In this document: positions 48,640-57,535 of the stretch, piece after piece | How the letters are laid out: each line of letters starts with the position of its first letter | Position numbering within the stretch: the first letter of the stretch is position 1 | Assembly (NCBI RefSeq): GCF_947387515.1 | Contig: NZ_CANDOB010000005.1 | Coordinates: 62,001 to 126,000, forward strand | Length of the DNA: 64,000 nucleotides | Origin: Alkalihalobacillus sp. CinArs1 | Lineage (GTDB): Bacteria > Bacillota > Bacilli > Bacillales > Guptibacillaceae | Reading direction: 5' to 3' | Program-made: the position numbers and the translations under genes | The notes under the pieces: model-generated | Seen by the model: only the letters and a program-made list of their open reading frames with translations | Databases searched by the model: none | What the model was told of the DNA's origin: nothing

Positions 48640-50010
48640 CTATTTTAATTCTAAGGAAGCTACACACTCCACGTGCGTCGTGTGAGGAAACATATCGACA
48701 GGCTGAACTTCCTTCGTCTCATACCCGCCATCTTCAAGAATTCTAAGGTCTCTTGCTAACGTAGCAGGGTTACACGAAACGTAAACGACTTTCTTTGGCT
48801 TCATTTCAAGAATAGTCTCTAAAAGAGACTCATCGCAGCCTTTACGAGGTGGATCCACGACGAAAACATCCGGTTCAATGCCCTGCTTTTTCCACATCGG
48901 TAAGATGGTTTCAGCTTCGCCTACTTCAAATTCTGCGTTCGTAATGCCGTTCAGTTCGGCGTTTCGCTTCGCATCTTCAATCGCTTCAGGCACGATCTCT
49001 ACCCCGTACACTTTTTTTGCTTTTTGAGCTAAGAATAGGGAGATCGTTCCGATGCCACAATACGCATCGATGACCGTTTCTTCTCCAGTTAACCCTGCAT
49101 ACTGCAACGCTTGATCATAAAGTACCTTCGTTTGGTCAGGATTCACCTGATAAAACGAGCGCGCGGAAATCGCAAACTTAATATCACCGATCGTATCGTA
49201 AATGTAATCAGTTCCCCAAAGAACCCGTGTTTCGTCACCAAAGACGACGTTTGTACGCTTTGGATTAATATTTTGAACGATTGATTTCACGCCAGGGACT
49301 TGTTTCGTAATATCACGAATGATGTTCTTGCGGTTTGGTAAATCTTTTTGCTTTGTAACGAGAACAACCATGACGTCCTTCGTTTGTTTACCATACTTTG
49401 CAACAACGTGTCGTAATGTCCCACGGTGCGTGCGCTCATCGTATGCCCGTATGCCATATTTTTCAGCAATTCCCTTGACCACTTTTAGTACATGATCATT
49501 TTCTTGCTCTTGAATCAGACACTGATCCATGTCGATGATTTTGTGGCTGCGCTGCTGATAGAAACCGGCAACGATCTTGCCCTCTTCTTCCCCAACAGGG
49601 ACTTGCGCTTTGTTTCGGTAACGCCACGGATCCTCCATTCCGAGTACATCATGAATAGGAACGTCGATTTTTCCGATACGCTCCATGACGTCCTTTACTT
49701 GTTTATGTTTAAACTTCAATTGACTATCATACGTAATATGCTGAGTTTGACATCCTCCACACTTATAAAAAATCGGACACGGCGGCGTGTTTCGTTCTTC
49801 ACTTTCTTCTATTACATCGAGAATCTTACCGAATCCGTAGCCTTTCTTCGTTTTGACTACTTTCACTCTAGCTTTTTCTCCTGGGATGCCATAAGGAACA
49901 AAGAGCGTATAGCCTTCTACTTTAGCAACACCAGCGCCATCATGGGAAAGATCCTTAAACTCAACTTCGACTATGTCGTTTTTTGTTACGGGTGTTTCCT
50001 GGATACTCAT
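48640..50010 (-). CDS. rlmD: 23S rRNA (uracil-5-)-methyltransferase RlmD/RlmCD family
   Basis: 456 residues. N-terminal TRAM domain ([45 protein letters not shown]), a [4Fe-4S] cluster region with [15 protein letters not shown], a SAM-binding domain with [16 protein letters not shown], the catalytic-site VVDPPRKGC and CNPATLARD. This is the RumA/YefA group, which methylates uridines of 23S rRNA; in Bacilli one enzyme may modify two sites. The gene lies directly downstream of dgkB, as its homologue yefA does in B. subtilis. Confidence 0.92.
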   Translation of the reverse strand: MSIQETPVTKNDIVEVEFKDLSHDGAGVAKVEGYTLFVPYGIPGEKARVKVVKTKKGYGFGKILDVIEESEERNTPPCPIFYKCGGCQTQHITYDSQLKFKHKQVKDVMERIGKIDVPIHDVLGMEDPWRYRNKAQVPVGEEEGKIVAGFYQQRSHKIIDMDQCLIQEQENDHVLKVVKGIAEKYGIRAYDERTHRGTLRHVVAKYGKQTKDVMVVLVTKQKDLPNRKNIIRDITKQVPGVKSIVQNINPKRTNVVFGDETRVLWGTDYIYDTIGDIKFAISARSFYQVNPDQTKVLYDQALQYAGLTGEETVIDAYCGIGTISLFLAQKAKKVYGVEIVPEAIEDAKRNAELNGITNAEFEVGEAETILPMWKKQGIEPDVFVVDPPRKGCDESLLETILEMKPKKVVYVSCNPATLARDLRILEDGGYETKEVQPVDMFPHTTHVECVASLELK

Positions 50011-50098
50011 ATTTTCAGTCCTTTTCCGTTCAATGTCATGTACAAAAATTGTACCACAGTGTGAATCGATATAGAAATTGGGTAGTTTTGCACCAAGT

Positions 50099-50124
50099 AA
50101 AAAAGCCAGAGATCAACTCTCTGA
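50099..50124 (-). terminator. Terminator of dgkB
   Basis: On the minus strand TCAGAGAGTTGATCTCTGG folds with CAGAGA/TCTCTG arms (50107-50112 and 50118-50123) and is followed by CTTTTTT. It overlaps the end of dgkB. Confidence 0.75.
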
Positions 50125-51072
50125 CTTCTCCTCCTCAGGTAAGGTGTTTCTCATCGCTTCTTCATCTGTCGAATGTTTCTTATTCGTTTTTGATGGGACG
50201 ATCATCGTGATATGGCGATAGAGATTTGTAAACTCTGCAGGTAGAGGCCCACCATACTCACCATCAAGATTAAGCTGCATTTTATCAACGGCTTCTACTT
50301 TAATACGGCTCGCTTTTTTATAAACGACGTTTGGATCATTGATATGATCCCCTCGTAGTGCACTGCTCGCGATTCTAATAAACTCTGCGATATTGGTTTT
50401 CTTCAAAATCATTAGATCGAATAGGCCGTCATTGAGAGACGCATGCGGCGCTAGCTTCTCAAAACCGCCGATCGAGTTCGAGTTCGATACGAGGAATAGC
50501 ATGATTTCATCTTCGAATAGTTTTCCGTCATACTCGATTCTAGTCTTTGTCGGACGGATCGATGGAAGCATCTCGATACCCTTCATATAATAAGCAAGCT
50601 GACCTAGCATCGTTTTCAGCTTACTAGGCACTTCATATGTTAATTCCGTTAGACGTCCACCACCGGCAATATTAATGAAATAATGATCGTTTACGCGACC
50701 GATATCGATCGGCATTTCAAGACCTTCGCATAGCACATCCATCGCACCTTCAACCGTCCTAGGTACTCCGATCGCACGAGCAAAGTCATTCGTTGTCCCA
50801 ACAGGAATAATACCGAGTTTCGGCCTGTACGGCTGCTCAGCAATGCCATTGATCACTTCATAAATCGTTCCATCACCACCAGCTGCGATGACAAGGTCAA
50901 ACCTTCTTTCAACTGCGATACGAGCCGCTTTCGTCGCGTCTCCCTCACAAGTCGTCGCATGTGCAGATGTTTCATATCCGTTTATTTCAAGACGTTCTAG
51001 TATATATGGTAACGAACGCTTCACCTGTTCTCTTCCGGACGTGGGATTATAGATCAGTCTAGCACGTTTCAT
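50113..51072 (-). CDS. dgkB: Diacylglycerol kinase DgkB
   Basis: 319 residues. YNPTSGREQVKRSLP and AAGGDGTIYEVINGI are the ATP and catalytic motifs of the soluble DgkB/YegS lipid kinases, with ANGLUE-type GTTNDFARAIGVPR and a C-terminal domain with LNLDGEYGGPLPAEFTNL. It phosphorylates diacylglycerol to phosphatidate so that lipids from lipoteichoic acid synthesis are recycled. It stands between rlmD and the structured repeat array; the gat operon lies beyond. An imperfect AGGATGATGAAGG ribosome site precedes the ATG. Confidence 0.92.
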   Translation of the reverse strand: MKRARLIYNPTSGREQVKRSLPYILERLEINGYETSAHATTCEGDATKAARIAVERRFDLVIAAGGDGTIYEVINGIAEQPYRPKLGIIPVGTTNDFARAIGVPRTVEGAMDVLCEGLEMPIDIGRVNDHYFINIAGGGRLTELTYEVPSKLKTMLGQLAYYMKGIEMLPSIRPTKTRIEYDGKLFEDEIMLFLVSNSNSIGGFEKLAPHASLNDGLFDLMILKKTNIAEFIRIASSALRGDHINDPNVVYKKASRIKVEAVDKMQLNLDGEYGGPLPAEFTNLYRHITMIVPSKTNKKHSTDEEAMRNTLPEEEKSES

Positions 51073-51291
51073 CCTTCATCATCCTATCTTCTATATCTCT
51101 ATTCTATGCTACCATTATAACCCAATAGTAGTCTCTTTTATCTTATTTGAAAAGCCTTAACCGCTCGACAAATTCGAACGAAAAGACTAATAAAAAATGT
51201 TTAACAAACAAAAAACGCCCACATCACCGTGACCGTCTCAACCCGATTAACCTCAGATATGATTATATTCGTTTAAGGTGGAAAAAGCAAT

Positions 51292-51410
51292 GAAAAGCGG
51301 AAGTAGCCGTTTAGGTCCGACAAGCGCTGGAGCCTTTCAATTTGAACACGCTTTTTGTGTTCGGATTGAAAGGTGAAGCGATCGAGGACCTGGCTACTGC
51401 AGCTGGACAA
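51292..51410 (+). repeat. Array copy R1 (type I)
   Basis: AGTAGCC (51302-51308) pairs with GGCTACT (51392-51398), AGGTCC (51313-51318) with GGACCT (51386-51391). Almost identical to R5. Confidence 0.92.
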
Positions 51411-51411
51411 T

Positions 51412-51542
51412 GAAAAGCGGAGATGGGCGATTAGACCCGACAAGCGCTGGAGCGCTTTCCCATGAACACGATTTTTAACACGATTTTTGTGTTCTTGGGA
51501 AAGAGCGAAGCGATCGAGGGTCTGCCCATCACAGCTAGACAT
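51412..51542 (+). repeat. Array copy R2 (type I, internal duplication)
   Basis: GATGGGC (51422-51428) pairs with GCCCATC (51524-51530), AGACCC (51433-51438) with GGGTCT (51518-51523). The tip is enlarged by a repeat of AACACGATTTTT. Confidence 0.92.
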
Positions 51543-51543
51543 C

Positions 51544-51661
51544 GAAAAGCGGAGGTGGCCCGTTTAAATCCGCAGGACGTTGGAGCCCGTGAGGATGAGA
51601 CGCTTTCTGTCTCAACCGAAGGGGCGAAACGACCGGAGGATTTGGCCACCGCAGCTAGACA
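51544..51661 (+). repeat. Array copy R3 (type II)
   Basis: GGTGGCC (51554-51560) pairs with GGCCACC (51644-51650), AAATCC (51566-51571) with GGATTT (51638-51643). Middle arm GCAGGACGTT with AACGACC; tip GAGAC/GTCTC. Same subtype as 20371-20487. Confidence 0.92.
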
Positions 51662-51663
51662 AT

Positions 51664-51780
51664 GAAAAGCGGAGGTGGGCGATTTGAAACGGAGGTATTG
51701 GAACTCTTGAACTTGAACACGATTTTTGTGTTCTGTTGAAAGAGTGAAATATCGCAGTTTCTGCCCACCGCAGCTGGACA
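51664..51780 (+). repeat. Array copy R4 (type III)
   Basis: GGTGGGC (51674-51680) pairs with GCCCACC (51763-51769), GAAAC (51686-51690) with GTTTC (51757-51761); ACTCTT pairs with AAGAGT. Confidence 0.92.
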
Positions 51781-51783
51781 TGT

Positions 51784-51901
51784 GAAAAGCGGAAGTAGAC
51801 GTTTAGGTCCGACAAGCGCTGGAGCCTTTCAATTTGAACACGCTTTTTGTGTTCGGATTGAAAGGTGAAGCGATCGAGGACCTGGCTACTGCAGCTGGAC
51901 A
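51784..51901 (+). repeat. Array copy R5 (type I)
   Basis: Nearly a duplicate of R1; the outer left arm reads AGTAGAC against GGCTACT, one mismatch in the stem, so this copy has recently lost one pair. Confidence 0.92.
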
Positions 51902-51903
51902 AT

Positions 51904-52020
51904 GAAAAGCGGAGACGAGCGTTTAGAAACGGAGATATTGGAACTCTTGAAATAGAACACGCTTTTTGTGTTCTGTTGAAAGAGTGAAATATCGCAGTTT
52001 CTGCGAGTCGCAGCTGGACA
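51904..52020 (+). repeat. Array copy R6 (type III)
   Basis: Like R4: GAAAC pairs with GTTTC, GATATT with AATATC. The outer stem GACGAGC/GCGAGTC has an internal mismatch. Confidence 0.9.
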
Positions 52021-52022
52021 TC

Positions 52023-52072
52023 GAAAAGCGGAGATGGGCGATTAGACCCGACAAGCGCTGGAGCCTTTCAAA
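52023..52072 (+). repeat. Array copy R7 (type I, truncated)
   Basis: Left arm identical to R2 (GATGGGCGATTAGACCCGAC) up to CCTTTCAAA, then stops where the gatB terminator begins. Confidence 0.9.
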
Positions 52073-52100
52073 TAAAAAAAACCCTCCAATCAAGGAGGGC
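52073..52100 (-). terminator. Terminator of the gatCAB operon
   Basis: CCCTCC (52082-52087) pairs with GGAGGG (52094-52099); on the minus strand eight T follow. It touches the end of repeat R7. Confidence 0.8.
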
Positions 52101-52113
52101 TTTCGAAATCAAT

Positions 52114-53547
52114 CTATCGCTTATCCATTTCTTCAACAATTAACTTATTAACCATTGGAGGATTCGCTTTACCTTTTGTTGCTTTCATCACTTGTCCAAC
52201 TAGGAAACCAAGCGCACGGTCTTTACCATTCTTGTAGTCTTCGATCGATTGCTCGTTCTCATCAAGAATACCAGTAACGATTCCGCGTAGCTCGCCTTCG
52301 TCAGAAATCTGAACGAGGCCTTTGTCCTTAACGATCTGTTCAGGATCGCCACCTTTTTCAATAAGATCTTTGAAGACTTTCTTCGCGATCTTAGATGAAA
52401 TGGTACCTTTTTCGATCAATGCAATCAGCTTGCCAAGACCTTCTGGTGTAAGAGCCACTTCGTCAATTTCTTTATAGTTCGCGTTCAAGTAGGCAGACAC
52501 TTCACCCATCAACCAGTTAGAAGCCTGTTTTGGATCTGCGCCTTGTTCGATTGCGACTTCAAAGAAATCGGACATCTTCTTAGACTGAGTAAGAACCTTC
52601 GCATCGTACTCAGGAAGATCGTACTTGTTCACATAGCGCTCACGGCGTGCATCCGGTAGTTCAGGGATATCCGCACGAACGCGGTCCATCCAAGCCTTGT
52701 CGATTGAAAGACGAACAAGGTCTGGTTCAGGGAAATAACGATAGTCGTCAGACCCTTCCTTCACACGCATCAAGATTGTTTTCTTACCTGCTTCATCGTA
52801 ACGGCGTGTTTCTTGTCCGATTACGTTTCCAGCAAGTAGTTCTTTCTCCTGACGTACTTCTTCGTACTGAAGACCTTTTTGAACGTTAGCGAATGAGTTC
52901 AAGTTCTTAAGCTCTGTCTTCGTTCCAAACTCTTCTTGTCCGTATGGACGAAGTGACAAGTTTGCATCACAACGAAGTGAGCCTTCTTCCATCTTACAAT
53001 CAGATACTTCTGTGTATTGAAGAATAGACTTCAACTTCTCGAGATAAGCATACGCTTCTTCAGGTGTACGGATATCTGGCTCAGATACGATCTCAACAAG
53101 AGGTGTACCTTGACGGTTAAAGTCAACGAGAGAATGATTTTCTCCATCAACGTGAGTCAGTTTACCTGCATCCTCCTCTAGGTGAAGACGCGTAATCCCA
53201 ATTCGCTTTGTCTTCCCGTCCACTTCAATATCGATCCAGCCATTTTCACCGATCGGCTTATCATATTGAGAGATCTGATACGCTTTTGGGTTATCAGGGT
53301 AAAAGTAGTTTTTACGGTCAAATTTCGTGTCTTCTGCAATCTCACAGTTTAGTGCCATAGCAGCACGCATTGCGAAATCAACAGCCTGTTCGTTCATGAC
53401 AGGCAGAACACCAGGGTGTCCTAGACAAATCGGGCACACGTTCGTGTTAGGAGGCGCACCGAAATTCGTTGAACAGTTACAGAAAATCTTCGTGTTTGTC
53501 TTTAGTTCCGAGTGAACTTCAAGACCGATGATTGTTTCAAAATTCAT
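52114..53547 (-). CDS. gatB: Aspartyl/glutamyl-tRNA amidotransferase subunit B
   Basis: 477 residues. Opens with [26 protein letters not shown] and has [19 protein letters not shown] (zinc-binding Cys pairs) and the kinase-like core [22 protein letters not shown]; the C-terminal YqeY-like tail ends in the conserved [13 protein letters not shown]. It phosphorylates the glutamate of misacylated tRNA in the GatCAB complex. 16 bases separate it from gatA; it is the last gene of the operon. Confidence 0.96.
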   Translation of the reverse strand: MNFETIIGLEVHSELKTNTKIFCNCSTNFGAPPNTNVCPICLGHPGVLPVMNEQAVDFAMRAAMALNCEIAEDTKFDRKNYFYPDNPKAYQISQYDKPIGENGWIDIEVDGKTKRIGITRLHLEEDAGKLTHVDGENHSLVDFNRQGTPLVEIVSEPDIRTPEEAYAYLEKLKSILQYTEVSDCKMEEGSLRCDANLSLRPYGQEEFGTKTELKNLNSFANVQKGLQYEEVRQEKELLAGNVIGQETRRYDEAGKKTILMRVKEGSDDYRYFPEPDLVRLSIDKAWMDRVRADIPELPDARRERYVNKYDLPEYDAKVLTQSKKMSDFFEVAIEQGADPKQASNWLMGEVSAYLNANYKEIDEVALTPEGLGKLIALIEKGTISSKIAKKVFKDLIEKGGDPEQIVKDKGLVQISDEGELRGIVTGILDENEQSIEDYKNGKDRALGFLVGQVMKATKGKANPPMVNKLIVEEMDKR

Positions 53548-53563
53548 TTTCAGTCGTCACCCC

Positions 53564-55012
53564 TTACAGCTCTGGTTTAGCTTTATGATGATCAGTTGCT
53601 TGTTCGTAAGCATGAGCTACACGATAAACAGTTTTCTCATCAAAATGCTTTCCGATTATTTGTAATCCGACAGGTAGGCCATTAGACAATCCACAAGGTA
53701 CAGAGATAGCAGGTACGCCAGCTAAGTTAACCGGAATCGTCAGAATGTCGTTCGCATACATCGTTAGTGGGTTATCGATCTTCTCGCCCACTTTAAATGC
53801 AGGTGTCGGTGTTGTAGGTCCAATAATGACATCGTAGTCCTCAAACACTTTTTCAAAGTCGTTCTTGATCAGCGTACGAACCTTTTGCGCTTTTTTATAG
53901 TAAGCATCATAATAACCTGAACTTAGTGCAAACGTTCCAAGCATGATACGACGCTTCACTTCCTCACCGAAGCCTTCACTTCTTGTTTTCTTGTACACAT
54001 CAAGAAGGTTATCTGCTTCAGCACGTACGCCATATCTTACACCATCAAAACGAGCTAGGTTTGCTGATGCTTCAGAAGAAGAAAGTAGATAGTACGTTGC
54101 AACGGCATACTTTGAATGCGGTAAGGAAACTTCTTCCCATGTCGCACCAAGTTCTTCAAGCTTCTTCAATGCTGCAAGAACTTTGTTCTTCACATCTTCA
54201 TCTACACCTTCAGCAAGGTATTCCTTTGGAACCGCAATGCGCAGACCCTTCACGTCTCCAGTAAGACTTGTAAGATAATCAGGAACATCAACGTTCGCTG
54301 AAGTAGAGTCCATCTTGTCGTGCCCAGCAAGCGTCTGAAGAAGATATGCGTTGTCTTCTACAGTATTTGTGATCGGACCAATTTGGTCGAGAGATGATGC
54401 GAATGCGATCAATCCGAAACGAGAAACACGACCATATGTTGGTTTCAACCCAACTACACCGCAAAATGCTGCCGGCTGACGAATCGATCCACCGGTGTCA
54501 GAACCAAGTGAGAAGAATACTTCTCCAGCTGCTACAGATGCAGCAGAGCCACCGCTTGAGCCACCAGGTACATAGTCTGTATTCCATGGGTTACGGGTCG
54601 CATAGAAACCTGAATTCTCGTTTGAAGAACCCATCGCGAACTCATCCATATTTAATTTCCCAACTGTAACTGTTTCAGCTGCTTGCAAACGCTCAACTAC
54701 TGTTGCGTTATGTAATGGTTCAAAATTTCCTAATAGCTGACTCGCAGCTGTTGTACGAAGACCTTTCGTGACGATGTTATCCTTAACCCCGATCGGCAGT
54801 CCGAAAAGTAGACCCCTTGCATCTTCCGTTCCAAGCTTATCATCAAGGGATTTTGCAGCTTGCATAGCCCCTTCTTCGTTCAAGGTCATGAATGCTTTTA
54901 CTTTGTTTTCAACCGAGTTAATACGATCAAATGAACTTTGAACAAGTTCACTAACTGATAGTTCTTTCTTGTGTAGCAAGCTATGGAGCTCGCTTATGCT
55001 TTTATCAAACAT
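53564..55012 (-). CDS. gatA: Glutamyl-tRNA(Gln) amidotransferase subunit A
   Basis: 482 residues. Amidase signature with the catalytic Lys in [13 protein letters not shown] and the serines in [14 protein letters not shown] and [15 protein letters not shown]. GatA releases ammonia from glutamine, which is passed to GatB. The start ATG 55012 follows GGAGGT. It lies 18 bases downstream of gatC. Confidence 0.96.
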   Translation of the reverse strand: MFDKSISELHSLLHKKELSVSELVQSSFDRINSVENKVKAFMTLNEEGAMQAAKSLDDKLGTEDARGLLFGLPIGVKDNIVTKGLRTTAASQLLGNFEPLHNATVVERLQAAETVTVGKLNMDEFAMGSSNENSGFYATRNPWNTDYVPGGSSGGSAASVAAGEVFFSLGSDTGGSIRQPAAFCGVVGLKPTYGRVSRFGLIAFASSLDQIGPITNTVEDNAYLLQTLAGHDKMDSTSANVDVPDYLTSLTGDVKGLRIAVPKEYLAEGVDEDVKNKVLAALKKLEELGATWEEVSLPHSKYAVATYYLLSSSEASANLARFDGVRYGVRAEADNLLDVYKKTRSEGFGEEVKRRIMLGTFALSSGYYDAYYKKAQKVRTLIKNDFEKVFEDYDVIIGPTTPTPAFKVGEKIDNPLTMYANDILTIPVNLAGVPAISVPCGLSNGLPVGLQIIGKHFDEKTVYRVAHAYEQATDHHKAKPEL

Positions 55013-55030
55013 CGGTATCTCGTACCTCCC

Positions 55031-55321
55031 TTACTCTAAAATTGATGGAACCTTCACTTGTCCGTTTTCTTGATCTGGTGCATTTTTAAGTGCATCTTCA
55101 CGTGAAAGCCACGGCTGTACCTTGTCTTCACGAAGAACATTCTTCAGATCAAGAACGTGAGTAGTTGGTTCAACATTTTCTGTATCTAGTTCATTCAGCT
55201 GCTCTGCCATCGAAATGATGTCATCGAGCTGAGTTGTAAACTTTTCGACTTCTGATTCATCCATTTCAAGTCTCGCCAGGTTCGCAACATGCTTAACCTG
55301 TTCATTTGTAATTCTGGACAT
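55031..55321 (-). CDS. gatC: Glutamyl-tRNA(Gln) amidotransferase subunit C
   Basis: 96 residues with [68 protein letters not shown], the standard GatC body that wraps around GatA and GatB. The ATG at 55321 is fixed by GGAGGTG; an ATG 24 codons earlier has no such site. It leads the gatCAB operon. Confidence 0.95.
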   Translation of the reverse strand: MSRITNEQVKHVANLARLEMDESEVEKFTTQLDDIISMAEQLNELDTENVEPTTHVLDLKNVLREDKVQPWLSREDALKNAPDQENGQVKVPSILE

Positions 55322-55427
55322 CTCTTTCACCTCCGTAAAATTCGAACAACCTGCAATATATAGATGATACCAAAAACAGACTTCATTAAGCAACAGAATG
55401 CCGTTTTGTCAATATTAAGCAGATTTT

Positions 55428-55447
55428 CAATCAAACGTTTGTTTAAC
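55428..55447 (+). repeat. Dispersed palindromic motif, copy 3
   Basis: CAATCAAACGTTTGTTTAAC, identical at all 20 positions to the copy at 2446-2465. It lies 107 bases upstream of gatC. Confidence 0.7.
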
Positions 55448-55491
55448 ACACCTTATATTGCCCTCACCGTTCGAAGTACTTGTATAAGAAC

Positions 55492-55525
55492 AAAAAAAAA
55501 GACCCACTCCAATTGGAGTGAGTCT
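55492..55525 (-). terminator. Terminator of putP
   Basis: AGACCCACTCC (55500-55510) pairs with GGAGTGAGTCT (55515-55525, one wobble) around AATT; on the minus strand nine T follow. Confidence 0.9.
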
Positions 55526-55536
55526 TAGTGTAACAA

Positions 55537-57000
55537 TTAAACTTGAGAAGATTTCGCTTCATCAAATTCTGCTTCAATTTCTTCTCCAGGTTCTTTACCA
55601 ACATAGCTGAATACCAATACAGCGATCCAGCAAAGAATGAAACCTGGTACGATTTCGTAAAGGTCGAACAGACCACCTGAAAGTTGCTTCCAAATGATAA
55701 CTGTCGCAGCACCTACAAGGATACCTGCAAGTGCACCGTTACGAGTCATGCGTTTCCAGAACAAGCTTAGAATGATTACTGGTCCAAATGCAGCACCAAA
55801 TCCTGCCCAAGCGTAACTTACAAGACCAAGTACAGAGCTTTCTGGGTTATAAGCTAGAAGGATTGCTAGCAATGCGATTCCAAGTACAGCAATTCGACCT
55901 ACCCATACAAGCTCAGTCTGGCTTGCATTCTTACGTAGAATCGCTTTATAGAAGTCCTCTGCAACAGCACTTGAAGATACAAGAAGCTGAGAGTCAATCG
56001 TACTCATGATTGCAGATAGGATTGCTGCAAGCAAGAATCCTGATACCCAAGGGTTAAATAGGATTTGAGTGAATTCAATAAATACTGTCTCAGAGTTCTC
56101 AAGGCCGCCTGAGAAGAATGCGATACCGATGAAACCTGTGAAGATCGCACCGAATAGAGAAACAACCATCCAAGTCATACCAACAAGGCGCGCTTTTGGA
56201 ATTTCTTTTGATGATTTAACTGCCATAAAACGTGTGATGATATGAGGTTGTCCAAAGTATCCAAGTCCCCAAGCAAGAAGGGAAATGATACCCATGAAGC
56301 TCATGCCAGTGAAGATATCAAGGTAAGTTGTATCGATCTCACCAACTTGATTCACTGTTTCGCCCCAACCGCCCATTTCAAAGATCGCAACGATTGGTAC
56401 GACAACTAGAGCTAGGAACATCAAGATTCCTTGGAAGAAGTCCGTCCAGCTAACTGCTAAGAAACCGCCGAGGAACGTATAAGAAATAATTACGATTGCA
56501 CCGATCCACAAAGCACTTTCGTAGCTCATGCCAAACGAGCTTTCAAACAGGATTGCGCCCCCAACTAGACCTGAAGACGTATAGAATGTAAAGAATACAA
56601 GAATGACAATTGCTGAGATAACACGAAGAGCTTTTGATTTATCACGGAAACGATTTTCAAGATAATCTGGAACCGTAATGGAATCATTTGCTACCTCAGT
56701 GTAACGACGAAGACGTGTTGCAACGAATTGCCAGTTCAGGTAAGCTCCGACCGCGAGCCCAATCCCGATCCAAATCTGGCTCATACCACCTGCGTACATT
56801 GCACCAGGCAGTCCGAGTAAGAGCCAACTACTCATATCTGATGCACCCGCACTAAGTGCTGCAACAGATCCACCTAATCTTCTTCCTCCAAGAACATAAT
56901 CTGATAAGTTGCTTGTTAGTCGGTAAGATATTAGACCGATTGCAAGCATTCCGACAAGATATACTATAAACGTGACTAACGTAGGCGTTTCAATACTCAT
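55537..57000 (-). CDS. putP: Sodium/proline symporter (SSS family, PutP/OpuE)
   Basis: 487 residues, 12-13 membrane segments. RLTSNLSDYVLGGRRLGGSVAALSAGASDMSSWLLLGLPGAMYAGG is the PutP signature; the Na+ site region is GLVSYAWAGFGAAFGPVIILSLFWKR. It imports proline with Na+, for nutrition or osmoprotection. Its position between camS and gatC equals that of opuE in B. subtilis. A 34-residue membrane ORF starts it, and its P5C dehydrogenase partner is upstream in the neighbouring unit. GAAAGGAGAG precedes the ATG. Confidence 0.93.
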   Translation of the reverse strand: MSIETPTLVTFIVYLVGMLAIGLISYRLTSNLSDYVLGGRRLGGSVAALSAGASDMSSWLLLGLPGAMYAGGMSQIWIGIGLAVGAYLNWQFVATRLRRYTEVANDSITVPDYLENRFRDKSKALRVISAIVILVFFTFYTSSGLVGGAILFESSFGMSYESALWIGAIVIISYTFLGGFLAVSWTDFFQGILMFLALVVVPIVAIFEMGGWGETVNQVGEIDTTYLDIFTGMSFMGIISLLAWGLGYFGQPHIITRFMAVKSSKEIPKARLVGMTWMVVSLFGAIFTGFIGIAFFSGGLENSETVFIEFTQILFNPWVSGFLLAAILSAIMSTIDSQLLVSSSAVAEDFYKAILRKNASQTELVWVGRIAVLGIALLAILLAYNPESSVLGLVSYAWAGFGAAFGPVIILSLFWKRMTRNGALAGILVGAATVIIWKQLSGGLFDLYEIVPGFILCWIAVLVFSYVGKEPGEEIEAEFDEAKSSQV

Positions 57001-57006
57001 CTAGTA

Positions 57007-57111
57007 CTATTCTCTCCTTTCGGTAAAAAATGTAATTATGGATAGTATGACTAATAAAGGCATCGGTATAAGCAGCCAAAACCAAGTTGCTGTTGTTAAG
57101 GTGTATTCCAC
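57007..57111 (-). CDS. Small symporter accessory protein (34 residues, one membrane segment)
   Basis: The ORF starts at GTG 57111 behind AAAGGAGGTG and ends 6 bases before putP. It reads MEYTLTTATWFWLLIPMPLL then a hydrophobic VILSIITFF and TERRE: one membrane segment with a positive end. Such tiny ORFs ahead of SSS and BCCT symporter genes have been annotated as symporter small accessory proteins, and the ribosome site of putP lies at its 3' end, so coupling is likely. Function untested. Confidence 0.7.
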   Translation of the reverse strand: MEYTLTTATWFWLLIPMPLLVILSIITFFTERRE

Positions 57112-57265
57112 ACTTTCACCTCCTTTAAGTCATTATTCACAGGTATGCATTTTCCTGAGAATTAAAATTTTCATTATAGACCATAAGTCCTTTTACAAAC
57201 CAATGATTACTATATCATAAAATATTTTTCAGAACAATTAAAATCTTATATCATAAACTTTTTTA

Positions 57266-57279
57266 TGAATAATTATTCA
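57266..57279. promoter_or_regulatory. Palindrome upstream of putP, 1
   Basis: TGAATAATTATTCA, perfect over 14 bases; contains GAATA-N2-TATTC. Confidence 0.5.
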
Positions 57280-57317
57280 CCAATATCCTTCCATACACTG
57301 CCATATTGAACGATCTA

Positions 57318-57329
57318 GAATAAGTATTC
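57318..57329. promoter_or_regulatory. Palindrome upstream of putP, 2
   Basis: GAATAAGTATTC. Centres of the two palindromes are 51 bases apart. The same 12 bases occur at 9444-9455 next to the start of the sigma-54 regulator gene. Confidence 0.5.
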
Positions 57330-57494
57330 AATGAAATTAATTAAAATTAATTAAGAAATATGTAATGATAAGACACACTCTAGTAACATTTACCCACCAA
57401 ATTGACATGTTAATCTTGATTCTGAAATATTCTTTAGTGATTTTGGCATTTTTATAATATCCCGTTTTAATTCATTACATGCAAAACGTTAAAA

Positions 57495-57535
57495 CAAAAA
57501 AAAGAAAAGCACTCTCGAACGTTGCGAGAGTGCTT
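57495..57535 (-). terminator. Terminator of the P5C dehydrogenase gene
   Basis: AAGCACTCTCG (57507-57517) pairs with CGAGAGTGCTT (57525-57535); T-rich on the minus strand. Confidence 0.87.

Larger units (their letters stand above)
51292..52072 (+). repeat. Tandem array of ~118-base structured elements (six full copies, one truncated)
   Basis: Seven head-to-tail copies, all starting GAAAAGCGGA on the plus strand, ending (G/C)CAGCT(G/A)GACA and separated by 1-3 bases. Each copy is one long imperfect hairpin: outer stem of 7 bp, second stem of 5-6 bp, short third stem, then an inner stem-loop with tip AACAC-GTGTT or GAGAC-GTCTC. Stem sequences differ between copies in a paired way (for example AGGTCC/GGACCT, AGACCC/GGGTCT, AAATCC/GGATTT). 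The array fills the gap between dgkB and gatB and is in the opposite orientation to both genes. It has no spacers and no coding potential. Confidence 0.93.

Noticed and set aside
51273-51902. Minus-strand open frames of 89-116 codons across the repeat array with repeated peptides such as SSCSSQVLDRFTF
   Set aside because: They are translations of the structured repeats. They have no ribosome site, the copies shift frame, and the conservation follows stems and not codons.
51292-52072. Tandem repeats considered as a CRISPR array
   Set aside because: Units are about 118 bases, have no unique spacers between them, and vary in their stems; no cas gene is present.
57038-57220. Plus-strand 60-codon frame upstream of putP
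   Set aside because: No ribosome site, and it is antisense to the 34-residue minus-strand frame that has a strong AAAGGAGGTG site.
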